The notes under the pieces are model-generated. The model ran no database searches. It was not told the DNA's origin and saw nothing but the letters and a program-made list of their open reading frames with translations. Shown here piece by piece: positions 5,990 through 13,431 of a stretch of DNA of 14,662 nucleotides. The position numbers were made by a program, and so were the translations under genes. The DNA comes from Erysipelotrichaceae bacterium (lineage in GTDB: Bacteria > Bacillota_I > Bacilli_A > Erysipelotrichales > Erysipelotrichaceae): contig DMBB01000379.1 of assembly GCA_003446295.1 (NCBI GenBank), positions 1-14,662 on the forward strand, in the 5' to 3' direction. Every line of letters starts with the position of its first letter. The first letter of the stretch is position 1.

Positions 5990-8698
5990 ATGAAATGCAG
6001 CACCAGAATATTGATTTCTGCAGTCACTGGACTATCAGTGTTTTTCTCATTGCCTTCATCTGCTTCAGCTTCGGTCATGGACAGCTTTGTTCTGAATGAG
6101 CAGCAGTCAATAGATGCCAAAACGGATACAAAGGATCTGGTCCGCATCAGGAATAAGGTCTTCAGGATCACAGACAACGCATCCGAATGGAACGGAAGCA
6201 GCGGCTGGAGAAATGATCCGGACAACGGGTATATCGTTTTTGTGAATTATGACGGATCCGGTACATCCCTGACGACCGGAGATGTCGAAGTGACGCTTGC
6301 CATGTCCGGACTGAACAGGCTGAAAAAGATCTCTGCCGGGCAGACGGTCAATATCATTGGAACAGGCATTCTGCTCCTTGACAGTATTGAAATGGCGGAA
6401 GGCGCACAGCTGAATGTGCAGCCTGATACGAATATCTATACGTCCGGCAGTACTGCTGTATTTCTGAAACAGTCTGACGGTTCCTATCTTCTGATCAACG
6501 GACCGGATGTCCCGGGTATTCTGGATGAAGCCTACACGATCCCGGCAGATACGCATCTGACTGTACCTTCCGGAAGCGCACTTGATCTGACTGTGATCAT
6601 CCGGAAAACGGAAGATTACATTGATGAAAGCGGAGACCTCGTACAGGATACTGCATTTTATGTCAACGCGATCGATGATACGATCATGGCTCCCGGGCAT
6701 GAAGGCAAAGTGACACTGTCTGAAACGACCGGTCAGCTGATGATCCCTGCATCCTCTTCACTCAGGATCGAACAGAACGGCATATTTCATGTGCATTCTG
6801 TCAGTATTACCGGCAAACCATACACAGCCAGGCTTTCTGTTGAGGGCACGATACTGCTTGACGGAACGGTGAACGGCGGACTGACGGTGATCGGAAACGG
6901 CGGGGTCCTGCAGGGAACAGGTGCGATGAAAAACGGCACTGTTCATCTCAATGCAGTACCGGAGACTACCGATCAGATCTTATATGATAAAGAAATCATT
7001 TATCTGACCGGAATCGGACAGGACAAGAAACTGAATCCGGTCCTGTCTGACAGTATTCTGCTTGTCGGTTTTGATAATGCTGATCTGGGCAATGTTTCTG
7101 TTTCCGGAGACTCGATCATCGGATTCCGCAGCGGTACTAGCGAAGACCGGATCGATATTGCTGAAGGCGGACATCTGTCATTGAACCTGATCGGCAGCGA
7201 GACGGAAGATGTCGTGATGCTGCTGAAGGGTCCTGTATCAGGCGGTACGCTGGAGTTCGGCGGCGGCAGGTTCATCATCGATAAAAATACTGCGGTCACA
7301 TCTGTGATCGAGACAAAAAACGAATTCCAGCAGAACGATGCGGTTATCTTTGACGATACGGAACAGCTGACAGCTTCCGATTTTCCTGCTGTTCTGACAG
7401 AGACCGGTGCTGCCGCCGCATTAGCGGATTCTCCTGATACGGTCAGGCTGGTCTATGCACAGATCCGTCATACGCAGACCCTGCAGGATTACTGTACAAG
7501 AACGCTGGTCGAAAATACGGCAGGTGCTGCTGAAAACGGATTCCCGAGAGGAGAGACCTGTTCTGCAGCTGCTGAAGATATTCTGACAGCCGCTGGTTTT
7601 GCAGAGGATATCCAGGTTAACAGCTGTGTGGAAGCCTTCAGCTATGATGAGGAGAATGGTCTGTCTTACGCAGTATACCGTTATGGAGATACCGTTGATC
7701 TGAACAATGTATTCCTGCTGCGTGCGCTGACTGTCTACACTGTAGCTGACGGTACAGGTGGCAGTGCATCTACGTCGACCAATACAGAATTTACCGGCAC
7801 CGGAAAGCTTGGCAACAATACCGGAACTGTCACCGGCGGTACCGCGGTTGCGATCTGGCAGGGAACAGGCCGCGGTGAACCTGATTTCGGAAACAAGGAT
7901 AAAGATAAAGAAAAGAAACCGGAACAGAAGGATGATGAGACTTCATCCGGTGATAATAACAGCGGGCAGGTGATCCCGTATGAGGAAGAAACAGCTGCTG
8001 CCCCGGTGACACAGCCAGTCAGGCCGCAGACAGCACCGGCAGTTCAGCAGCCTGACGACCGCCTGAGCCCTTCGGTCACTGCAGGCAGGAACGGACAGTA
8101 TACGCTGTCTGTTTACCGGAACGGCAGACAGCTCGATGATCTCAATGGCAGGAAAGTTACAGCTGAAGTGCGTTTCCCGGAAGGGGTGACGGAGGACACT
8201 GTATGCTACGCTGTGTTTGAACAGAACGGAAAAGATCTCTGGATCCCGGCGGTCTATGACAAAGACAGGAATATCCTGTCATTTGAAGCGAATATGCCCG
8301 GTACATTCAGGATCGCAAAGGCAAATGTGGAAGATGTCATATTCAGCGGTTCGGATACGCCTGTTTACCGGAAACTCACCGTACAGGCCGGAAATGATGA
8401 ACTGAAGGAACTGCCTGTCCCGGTCAGTGTAAAGGTACCTCACAGGGATGAACCGGCAGGAAAATATCATTATGCCGTATTTGCGGATGAAGATGAGAAC
8501 ATCCATGTTTATCCGGCAGTCTTTGATGCGGACAGCAGCCGGTACCTGTTTGATTCCGGCATGCCCGGCAGTTTTGTGATCGTCGGACTGGACAAGGAAT
8601 ACGAAGAAGGAAGCGAAGCGCTGTATCACGCATGCAGAAATGACAGTGCTGTCAGAGTATTGATAACATTGCTGAAAGTATATGCTTTCTGGAGATGA
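5990..8698 (+). CDS. Large secreted beta-rich surface protein with two C-terminal repeats
   Basis: 902 aa. ATG at 5990 was chosen because AGGAGA (5979-5984) is 5 nt upstream and a clean signal peptide follows: MKCSTR, a hydrophobic core at about 7-22, and an ASA|S cleavage site near residue 27. An in-frame ATG at 5954 has no such site and spoils the leader. Residues about 30-95 include a Trp/Gly/Asp-rich patch. About 95-430 is rich in short strands and G/N turns, like a beta-solenoid. About 590-690 is a low-complexity linker (Gly/Thr/Ser, then Lys/Asp/Glu, then Pro/Gln/Ala). About 700-868 holds two related repeats with the shared pattern YAVF..10..PAV(Y/F)D..F....MPG(T/S)F.I. There is no LPXTG motif and only a short hydrophobic end, so it may be released or held by non-covalent contact. 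I do not recognise the family. The stop is 2 bp before the next start, so it is co-transcribed with the TIR genes and may be their extracellular partner. Confidence 0.85.
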   Translation: MKCSTRILISAVTGLSVFFSLPSSASASVMDSFVLNEQQSIDAKTDTKDLVRIRNKVFRITDNASEWNGSSGWRNDPDNGYIVFVNYDGSGTSLTTGDVEVTLAMSGLNRLKKISAGQTVNIIGTGILLLDSIEMAEGAQLNVQPDTNIYTSGSTAVFLKQSDGSYLLINGPDVPGILDEAYTIPADTHLTVPSGSALDLTVIIRKTEDYIDESGDLVQDTAFYVNAIDDTIMAPGHEGKVTLSETTGQLMIPASSSLRIEQNGIFHVHSVSITGKPYTARLSVEGTILLDGTVNGGLTVIGNGGVLQGTGAMKNGTVHLNAVPETTDQILYDKEIIYLTGIGQDKKLNPVLSDSILLVGFDNADLGNVSVSGDSIIGFRSGTSEDRIDIAEGGHLSLNLIGSETEDVVMLLKGPVSGGTLEFGGGRFIIDKNTAVTSVIETKNEFQQNDAVIFDDTEQLTASDFPAVLTETGAAAALADSPDTVRLVYAQIRHTQTLQDYCTRTLVENTAGAAENGFPRGETCSAAAEDILTAAGFAEDIQVNSCVEAFSYDEENGLSYAVYRYGDTVDLNNVFLLRALTVYTVADGTGGSASTSTNTEFTGTGKLGNNTGTVTGGTAVAIWQGTGRGEPDFGNKDKDKEKKPEQKDDETSSGDNNSGQVIPYEEETAAAPVTQPVRPQTAPAVQQPDDRLSPSVTAGRNGQYTLSVYRNGRQLDDLNGRKVTAEVRFPEGVTEDTVCYAVFEQNGKDLWIPAVYDKDRNILSFEANMPGTFRIAKANVEDVIFSGSDTPVYRKLTVQAGNDELKELPVPVSVKVPHRDEPAGKYHYAVFADEDENIHVYPAVFDADSSRYLFDSGMPGSFVIVGLDKEYEEGSEALYHACRNDSAVRVLITLLKVYAFWR

Positions 8699-8700
8699 TG

Positions 8701-9543
8701 ATGAATACCTATGATATTTGTATTGTTTCCGCTGCAAATGACGCGGACATCGCGGAAAGACTTGCGGACAGTATCCGCAGTTACCGCATGCCTGCGGATA
8801 TCAGAATAGATGAAGGTCTGGATTACCGGAGGATCATTCTTGATACACAGGAAACGGCTTTTCATGAGCCGGTCCGCAGGCAGCTCGATGCATGCCGCTT
8901 TTTGATCCTGATCTGTTCATCAGACGCAAAGAAGAACAGTGCGGTCGAAGAACGCCTGATCTATTTCAGCGGTACGCACGGAAGGGATCATGTGATCGCG
9001 GTGCTCGTACGGGATGAACCGGCGGATGCTTTCCCGGACAGCTTTATCGAGCGGAAAATGGTGAAGCATATCCTGCCCGACAAGCGTGTGATCGAACGCA
9101 TGGAAACGATCGAACCGATCGCGGCGGACCTGCGCGCGGATACGTCTGAGCGCAGAAAGGAACTGCTGCGCTATGAAACGGTCAGGATCGTTGCGTCTGT
9201 CATGAACCTGCATCCCGATGATCTGGAGCGGCGTCATCTGACAAGACGCAGAAAGGCTGTGATGAGCCTGCTGGCCTTTGCAGCAGCAGTCACACTGGTC
9301 ATTTCAGCCATTTTCGGCTTCCTCGGACTGAAAGCAAGACACGAGGCATTGATTGCGGAAGAACAGACAAGACTGAGCACAGAAACAGCAGAACGCACCA
9401 TGAAGGAACTGCCTGCGTCATTTGCGGATGAGCCGCAGGCACTGGAATATATCGAAGAGGCGGTCAGCCATGCGAAAGAGAGACTGGAAGAGCTTGGACT
9501 GGCTGATCTTCTTGACCGGACGGAAGGCGGGGACGGATCATGA
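8701..9543 (+). CDS. Membrane-anchored degenerate TIR-like protein
   Basis: 280 aa from the third of three consecutive ATGs (8695, 8698, 8701). GGAG at 8691-8694 is 6 nt from the third, against 0 and 3 nt for the others. The N-terminus follows the TIR fold of the next gene: YDICIVSAANDADIAERLADSI (strand A and helix), a strand-plus-acid ILD.QE, LDACRFLILICSSDAKKNSAVEERL, then HVIAVLVRDEPADAFPDSF. At the position of the WVxxE catalytic segment it reads AVEER, so the Trp is Ala and the aligned Glu is Arg; a one-residue shift could still offer a Glu. A basic stretch (RRHLTRRRK) precedes one TM helix at about 187-209, placing the TIR-like part in the cytoplasm, with a short charged helical tail outside. 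The linker, TM and tail match the corresponding parts of the next protein, so this looks like a paralogue lacking the TPR region, perhaps a regulatory or scaffold subunit. Its stop overlaps the next start (ATGA). Confidence 0.8.
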   Translation: MNTYDICIVSAANDADIAERLADSIRSYRMPADIRIDEGLDYRRIILDTQETAFHEPVRRQLDACRFLILICSSDAKKNSAVEERLIYFSGTHGRDHVIAVLVRDEPADAFPDSFIERKMVKHILPDKRVIERMETIEPIAADLRADTSERRKELLRYETVRIVASVMNLHPDDLERRHLTRRRKAVMSLLAFAAAVTLVISAIFGFLGLKARHEALIAEEQTRLSTETAERTMKELPASFADEPQALEYIEEAVSHAKERLEELGLADLLDRTEGGDGS

Positions 9544-11600
9544 CGAACAGGTATGATGTGTTTTTCAGCTACCGTCACAAAACGCTTGACAGTGAGATCA
9601 CGTCAAAGGTCTTCCAGTGGGTGGAAGGCTACCGTCTTCCCGCTTCTTTGAAGGCACAGGGATATCAGGACGTGCAGCGCGCGTTCCGCGACGCGGAAGA
9701 ACTGCCTGTCAGCCGTATCCTGACGGATACGATCGATGACGCGCTCAGGTCCGCAAAGGCCCTGATCGTCGTGTGCTCCCAGGATACGCCATTATCGGAA
9801 TGGGTAGACCGTGAAGTGGAGATGTTCATCGAACTGGGAAGGGCGGAACAGATCTATCCGCTGCTGATCAACGGGGATGAGACATCCTCGTTCCCGCCGT
9901 CACTGAAAAAGGTGCCTGATATCGGAGAACGGATCATGGATATCCGTGTGCCCGGCGATCAGATCAGGGAAATGATGAAAAAAGTGCCGGATGAACTGCT
10001 GAAGGCTGTTGCCGGCATCACCGGCTGTAAACTGTCTGACCTGAAAAGGGAAGACAATTTCCGAAGGAGCAGGACGACCGTACGCAGGGCACTCATCGCT
10101 GCGGCAGTTCTGCTGTTTACCGGTACGGTGTCTTATGTTCTGATGAACATGGCACAGAAATACAGGGATGAGGCACAGCTGCGTGAAAGGGCAACGATGT
10201 CGATCCTGAATGAACTGACCTATGAACTGCCTGATCATCTGGTGAATATTCCTGGTGCATATTCCAGGATCGCGGATATTCTTGAGAAGAATACACAGAC
10301 GATCGATCGCATCATCAGACTGTCTGCCGACAGTACAAATGCCGAGTATGAATCTGCCGCAAACAGGGAGAAGCTTGCCAACGCAAGAAGTGTCCTTGGC
10401 ATATATGATGAGGCACTGACCGCACAGCGCGAGGCGGTGCAGGCATATGAAACGCTTGCGGCTTCCGGAAAGCGTGAATATGAACTGGCATACGGTTCCT
10501 CTTACAACAACCTCGGAAATATCCTGCATGCGGCAGGCAATTATTCGGAGGCTTCATCAGATTACAAAAATGCAATCAGTATCCTTGAGAAAGTACCAGA
10601 CACGGATATCCTGCTGCTTGCCCAGGCATACGGCAATCTCGCAGGAAACGCTGTCAGTATGGGTGATCCTTCTGCGGAATCATATTTTGACCAGACGCTT
10701 GCTTTATTGAATACAAGTGATGATCCGGAATACCTGCTGGCTTCAGCCGGGGTCCTTTACAACAGAGGCGTCGGTCTTTACCGTACCGGCAGATATGAGG
10801 ACGCCGTGAAGTATCTGGAACAGTCGGCAGAAAAATACACTACCCTGCTTGAAACAAACAGCAGTCTTCAGAATCAGAGATCCCGTCTGCAGACCATGTC
10901 CGTACTTGCGGCGTGTCTGACGGATGCCGGTGAATATGAACAGGCAGAAACATATTATTCCGATGCTGAAAAGGCTGCGGATCAGTATGCCGGCGACAAA
11001 GAGAATATGAATGACCTGTCCTTGATATCAGGTCTATACAATAACCATGGCCTGTGCCTGAATATTCAGGGCAGATATTCTGAAGCAGACAGTTATTACA
11101 GAAAAGCGTCTGAAGTAAACAGACAGATCTATGAATCGTCAAAGACCGCTTCAGCCGGAAGTGCCTATGCCCTGTCACTGCTGAATACCGGTGAGAATGC
11201 CTTTAAGGCAGGGAATTACAAGGAAACAGAGCAGCTGTTTGAAGAAGGTCTTCAGGTATTCGAAACGGTATATGACGAGCTGGATGTCTATGACCGGGCC
11301 CAGTACTTTGCATGGCGCTCCTATCATAAACTGATCAATGACCATGATTACAAAGGCGCATATGATGATGCTGCAGAAGCGTGCAGACTGCAGCCTGACA
11401 ATGTACTGGCAAATATGAACCTCGGCTATGCCTGCCTGTATTGCGGATATAATGAAGACTGTGACAGGATCCTCGGGATCATTGCGTCTCTTGGAAAAGG
11501 ACAGGCGGAAACGATCCGCAAAGATCTGCAGGCACAGGCTGCTTCAGGCATGCACAGCGATCATGCCGGGGCTGTTCTGGAAATGATCGAAGGACTGTAA
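9540..11600 (+). CDS. TIR domain - TM - TPR repeat protein (putative NAD+-cleaving receptor)
   Basis: 686 aa; ATGA overlap with the gene before, GGGGA (9529-9533) 6 nt upstream. Residues 1-125 are a TIR_2-type domain: YDVFFSYRH (5-13), FRDAEELPVSRIL (49-61), ALRSAKALIVVCS (68-80), SEWVDREVEMF (86-96), IYPLLINGDETSSFPPSL (105-122). Glu92 in WVDREV aligns with the catalytic glutamate of NADase TIR domains (WVxKE in SARM1), so NAD+ hydrolysis is plausible. A linker to about 180 leads to a basic RRSRTTVRR and one TM helix at about 184-203. By the positive-inside rule the TIR domain is cytoplasmic and residues 205-686 are extracytoplasmic. That region holds roughly eight TPR-like helix pairs from about 265 to 640 (for example YNNLGNILHAAGNYSEASSDY, GLYRTGRYEDAVKYLEQSAEKY, NNHGLCLNIQGRYSEADSYY). 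TPRs usually bind protein or peptide ligands, so this could be a surface sensor. Enzyme activity and ligand are inferred. Confidence 0.88.
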   Translation: MTNRYDVFFSYRHKTLDSEITSKVFQWVEGYRLPASLKAQGYQDVQRAFRDAEELPVSRILTDTIDDALRSAKALIVVCSQDTPLSEWVDREVEMFIELGRAEQIYPLLINGDETSSFPPSLKKVPDIGERIMDIRVPGDQIREMMKKVPDELLKAVAGITGCKLSDLKREDNFRRSRTTVRRALIAAAVLLFTGTVSYVLMNMAQKYRDEAQLRERATMSILNELTYELPDHLVNIPGAYSRIADILEKNTQTIDRIIRLSADSTNAEYESAANREKLANARSVLGIYDEALTAQREAVQAYETLAASGKREYELAYGSSYNNLGNILHAAGNYSEASSDYKNAISILEKVPDTDILLLAQAYGNLAGNAVSMGDPSAESYFDQTLALLNTSDDPEYLLASAGVLYNRGVGLYRTGRYEDAVKYLEQSAEKYTTLLETNSSLQNQRSRLQTMSVLAACLTDAGEYEQAETYYSDAEKAADQYAGDKENMNDLSLISGLYNNHGLCLNIQGRYSEADSYYRKASEVNRQIYESSKTASAGSAYALSLLNTGENAFKAGNYKETEQLFEEGLQVFETVYDELDVYDRAQYFAWRSYHKLINDHDYKGAYDDAAEACRLQPDNVLANMNLGYACLYCGYNEDCDRILGIIASLGKGQAETIRKDLQAQAASGMHSDHAGAVLEMIEGL

Positions 11601-11618
11601 ACACCAGGGAGGTATGAC

Positions 11619-12008
11619 ATGTATAAGAGGATCCGTAAATTCGGTACTGTGATTCTGACAGGGCTGACCCTGCTGGTGTTTTCCGCATGCTCGGGAAAAG
11701 ATCCTGAGACAGATGTGATGCAGGACAGAGCAGGCAGCTATGAACTGACGTCCATCGTAAGAAACGGACAGGAAGCACCTCCTGAAGATCTGATCCTTCT
11801 GGAAGAAAAAGGTCTGAGCTGCCGTATTATTTTGGAGAAAGACGGCTCGGGCGTGCTCGACCTGTTCGGGGATCAGCAGAATGTGACCTGGGATGCGCAG
11901 TCGATCACAGCTGACGGCAAGGTCAGGCAGTATACATATGAAGATCACCGGCTGACGCTGACAAACGAAGATTCAGAACTGACATTTACCAGACCGGCTG
12001 ATCATTGA
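11619..12008 (+). CDS. Small lipoprotein, lipocalin-like
   Basis: 129 aa with a very good AGGGAGGT site at 11606-11613, 5 nt from the ATG. Basic start (MYKRIRK), hydrophobic core, and a FSAC lipobox give lipidated Cys24; Phe at the -3 position is unusual but tolerated. The mature part of about 105 residues has the look of a single beta-barrel or sandwich domain of the lipocalin-like lipoproteins: AGSYELTSIVRNGQ, LEEKGLSCRIILEKDGSGVLDLFG, a Trp in NVTWDAQ, and YTYEDHRLTLTNEDSELTFTR. It should sit on the outer face of the membrane. It begins 18 bp after the TIR-TPR stop with no terminator or promoter between, so it is likely the last gene of that operon and could contact the extracellular TPR region. 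No exact function is recognised. Confidence 0.83.
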   Translation: MYKRIRKFGTVILTGLTLLVFSACSGKDPETDVMQDRAGSYELTSIVRNGQEAPPEDLILLEEKGLSCRIILEKDGSGVLDLFGDQQNVTWDAQSITADGKVRQYTYEDHRLTLTNEDSELTFTRPADH

Positions 12009-12019
12009 ACAGCATGATC

Positions 12020-12051
12020 GTTCTGTGATCGTAAAGGATGTTTTATAATCG
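12020..12051 (+). promoter_or_regulatory. Promoter of the small membrane protein gene, copy A of a shared 32-bp element
   Basis: TATAAT at 12044-12049 is a perfect -10 box. The -35 position at 17 bp spacing reads TTCTGT (12021-12026), a poor match to TTGACA. The whole 32 bp matches 28 of 32 positions of the element at 13380-13411, including CTGTGATC and ATGTTTTATAATCG, so the part upstream of the -10 box is probably functional. Confidence 0.7.
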
Positions 12052-12069
12052 GTGTGGATCGTGCGCAGT

Positions 12070-12162
12070 ATGTATGACGGACGGTACGGGATCGAGACTG
12101 TACGGATCATCATAAAACGGGCGGTCATGAACGATCCGAAAGAAAAGAGGCATCTGATATGA
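12070..12162 (+). CDS. Possible 30-aa leader ORF upstream of the four-helix membrane protein
   Basis: An open frame from ATG 12070 runs to TGA at 12160-12162 and encodes MYDGRYGIETVRIIIKRAV, continuing to a basic end. It overlaps the start of the following gene as ATATGA. It fills the otherwise unexplained leader of about 105 nt downstream of the TATAAT box. In-frame GTG codons at 12052 and 12061 also exist. No good ribosome binding site precedes any of these starts, so translation is doubtful. It could be a coupled leader peptide or just an untranslated region that happens to be open. Confidence 0.25.
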   Translation: MYDGRYGIETVRIIIKRAVMNDPKEKRHLI

Positions 12163-12569
12163 AAAAACTGTGGAACAGCTGGCTGAAAGAAAGCGTATTT
12201 CTGTATTGTGCTATATACACTGTTGTAACGATCGCAAACAGTGTGCTTTACCTGCTGCAGGGATACAGGGATGATCCCAGCGGAAACTGGCATGAACTGA
12301 CCCGCGCCGTGATCGTACTCATCGGCGTGCTGGCATATGAAATGGCAGTCAGACTGCCGGTCAAGAATCTGTTCCTGCGGGCATTGCTGGTATATATTCC
12401 CACCATGGGACTTGTGTTTCTCTTTGTGTGGATGAATCAGTTCATTGAACCGCTGGCAGAAAGTGCGTATCAGGATATTTTCATCAACTATACAGGACTG
12501 TTTCTGATCGTCAGTGCGATCGCACTGATCAGATCGGGCATCAGAAACAGAAAAACGAACATCCACTGA
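12159..12569 (+). CDS. Small four-helix membrane protein, DUF6608-like
   Basis: 136 aa. AAAGAGG at 12144-12150 lies 8 nt before the ATG. Four hydrophobic segments are clear at about 12-34, 48-66, 72-93 and 107-126, with basic residues at both ends (MKKLWNSWLK and RSGIRNRK), consistent with both termini in the cytoplasm. Conserved-looking features include NWHELTRAVIVLIGVLAYE after the first loop and ESAYQDIFINYT before the last helix. From memory this pattern matches an uncharacterised family of four-TM proteins (DUF6608) common in Firmicutes; I cannot confirm it here. There is no catalytic or transport motif. It is followed after 28 bp by a gene with a perfect AGGAGG site, so the two are likely co-transcribed. 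Confidence 0.82.
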   Translation: MKKLWNSWLKESVFLYCAIYTVVTIANSVLYLLQGYRDDPSGNWHELTRAVIVLIGVLAYEMAVRLPVKNLFLRALLVYIPTMGLVFLFVWMNQFIEPLAESAYQDIFINYTGLFLIVSAIALIRSGIRNRKTNIH

Positions 12570-12597
12570 ATCAGCTCGGTCTGAACAGGAGGAGCAT

Positions 12598-13020
12598 ATG
12601 TCAGAAAGAAACAAACGGAAACCTGCCTGCCGCAGTGACTGGAAAACCTTGCTCATGCCCCCTCAGCATGAAACGTTCATACTGAACAGACCGTTCAGTG
12701 CACAGGAGATGGCTGCACTGCACCAGGGCAATATTCCGCAGGCAATGGAGGATAAGTGGTTCTGGTATATGGAGGGATCCACACTGTGGGCACACCGCAG
12801 CTGGACCGGATACTGTATTTACCGGATCGACTTCAAAGAAGACGGTCATCATATCGTGACAGTCAACCGTGATCCTGAACAGTACGGCTGCACTGTGATC
12901 GAAGAAGACATCCTATCATTGAATAAGCTTCTGAACTGGTGGATACAGACTCCGTATGATCATTACAATGAATGGCTTACAGAAACATTTGATGCGTTGA
13001 AGAAAGCAGGAAAAGTATAA
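12598..13020 (+). CDS. Conserved hypothetical protein, Trp-rich, soluble
   Basis: 140 aa, AGGAGG at 12587-12592 with 5 nt spacing, the strongest ribosome binding site in the window. No signal peptide or TM segment. The central region is striking for its aromatic content: MEDKWFWYMEGSTLWAHRSW (50-69), then TGYCIYRIDF (70-79), then HHIVTVNRDPEQYG (84-97), and a final LLNWWIQTPYD helix. The dense Trp/Tyr pattern around His66-Arg67-Ser68-Trp69 suggests a conserved binding surface in a small alpha/beta domain. I do not recognise a named family with confidence and assign no function. It is immediately followed, with no gap, by another small gene of unknown role. Confidence 0.8.
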   Translation: MSERNKRKPACRSDWKTLLMPPQHETFILNRPFSAQEMAALHQGNIPQAMEDKWFWYMEGSTLWAHRSWTGYCIYRIDFKEDGHHIVTVNRDPEQYGCTVIEEDILSLNKLLNWWIQTPYDHYNEWLTETFDALKKAGKV

Positions 13021-13341
13021 ATGAAATCACAGGCAGATGATGCGGGAGTTACGTATATGAACAATGAAGAACAGATCAGACAGGGTGAAGAATGGTTTTA
13101 CAGTATTGTCAAAGACCATCCGCTGACGATCAGAGAAAAGATCGTCAGAATTGATCTTCATGAAGAGTTCGGATATCACGATGATACATATCTGTACCTG
13201 GATGTGATCGGAGAAAGCGGCAGCTGTATGTGGCAGTACCCGGAGAATATGCCCCTCAGCTTTCCTATGGAAAAGATGCTGGCGCTTGGCGGATATCTGA
13301 GCACATTGTTTTCCTGTCCGCTGGAAGTAAAAGAGATCTGA
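13021..13341 (+). CDS. Small conserved hypothetical acidic protein
   Basis: 106 aa if the start is the ATG directly after the previous stop (TAA|ATG), with AGGA at 13008-13011, 9 nt away. An internal in-frame ATG at 13057 has GGGAG at 13044-13048, 8 nt away, and gives 94 aa beginning MNNEEQIRQGEEWFY. That is arguably the better site, and the two cannot be separated without homologues. The protein is soluble and acidic: an N-terminal helix (EEQIRQGEEWFYSIVKDH), strands IVRIDLHEEFGYHDDTYLYLDVIG, a CMWQYPENMP segment, and a C-terminal helix MEKMLALGGYLSTLF. It probably works with the preceding gene given zero spacing. Function unknown. Confidence 0.75.
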   Translation: MKSQADDAGVTYMNNEEQIRQGEEWFYSIVKDHPLTIREKIVRIDLHEEFGYHDDTYLYLDVIGESGSCMWQYPENMPLSFPMEKMLALGGYLSTLFSCPLEVKEI

Positions 13342-13379
13342 GAATACGGCTGCAGTGCACGACAAAATTCTTAAGAAAC

Positions 13380-13411
13380 GTACTGTGATCATACAGTATG
13401 TTTTATAATCG
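13380..13411 (+). promoter_or_regulatory. Promoter with internal dyad, copy B of the shared 32-bp element
   Basis: TATAAT at 13404-13409 is a perfect -10 box. TACTGT (13381-13386) and ACAGTA (13393-13398) form a perfect 6-bp inverted repeat around GATCAT, filling the region from the -35 position to just before the -10 box. A protein bound here would control RNA polymerase access. Copy A (12020-12051) keeps the left half and centre but not the right half of the dyad. Confidence 0.7.
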
Positions 13412-13431
13412 AATGGGAGCGTTCATTCAAA

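Noticed and set aside
5990..8698. Sortase-anchored surface protein
   Set aside because: No LPXTG-like motif with hydrophobic segment and basic tail at the C-terminus.
9900..10529. Long open frame on the - strand (209 codons) inside the TIR-TPR gene
   Set aside because: It is a codon-bias shadow of the well-supported + strand gene; its translation shows no domain and is rich in Cys, His and Arg as such shadows are.
11991..12019. Possible terminator hairpin after the small lipoprotein (GATCA/TGATC)
   Set aside because: The stem is only 5 bp with a 10-nt loop and no T-tract follows, so a terminator cannot be supported; the operon may read through to the next promoter.
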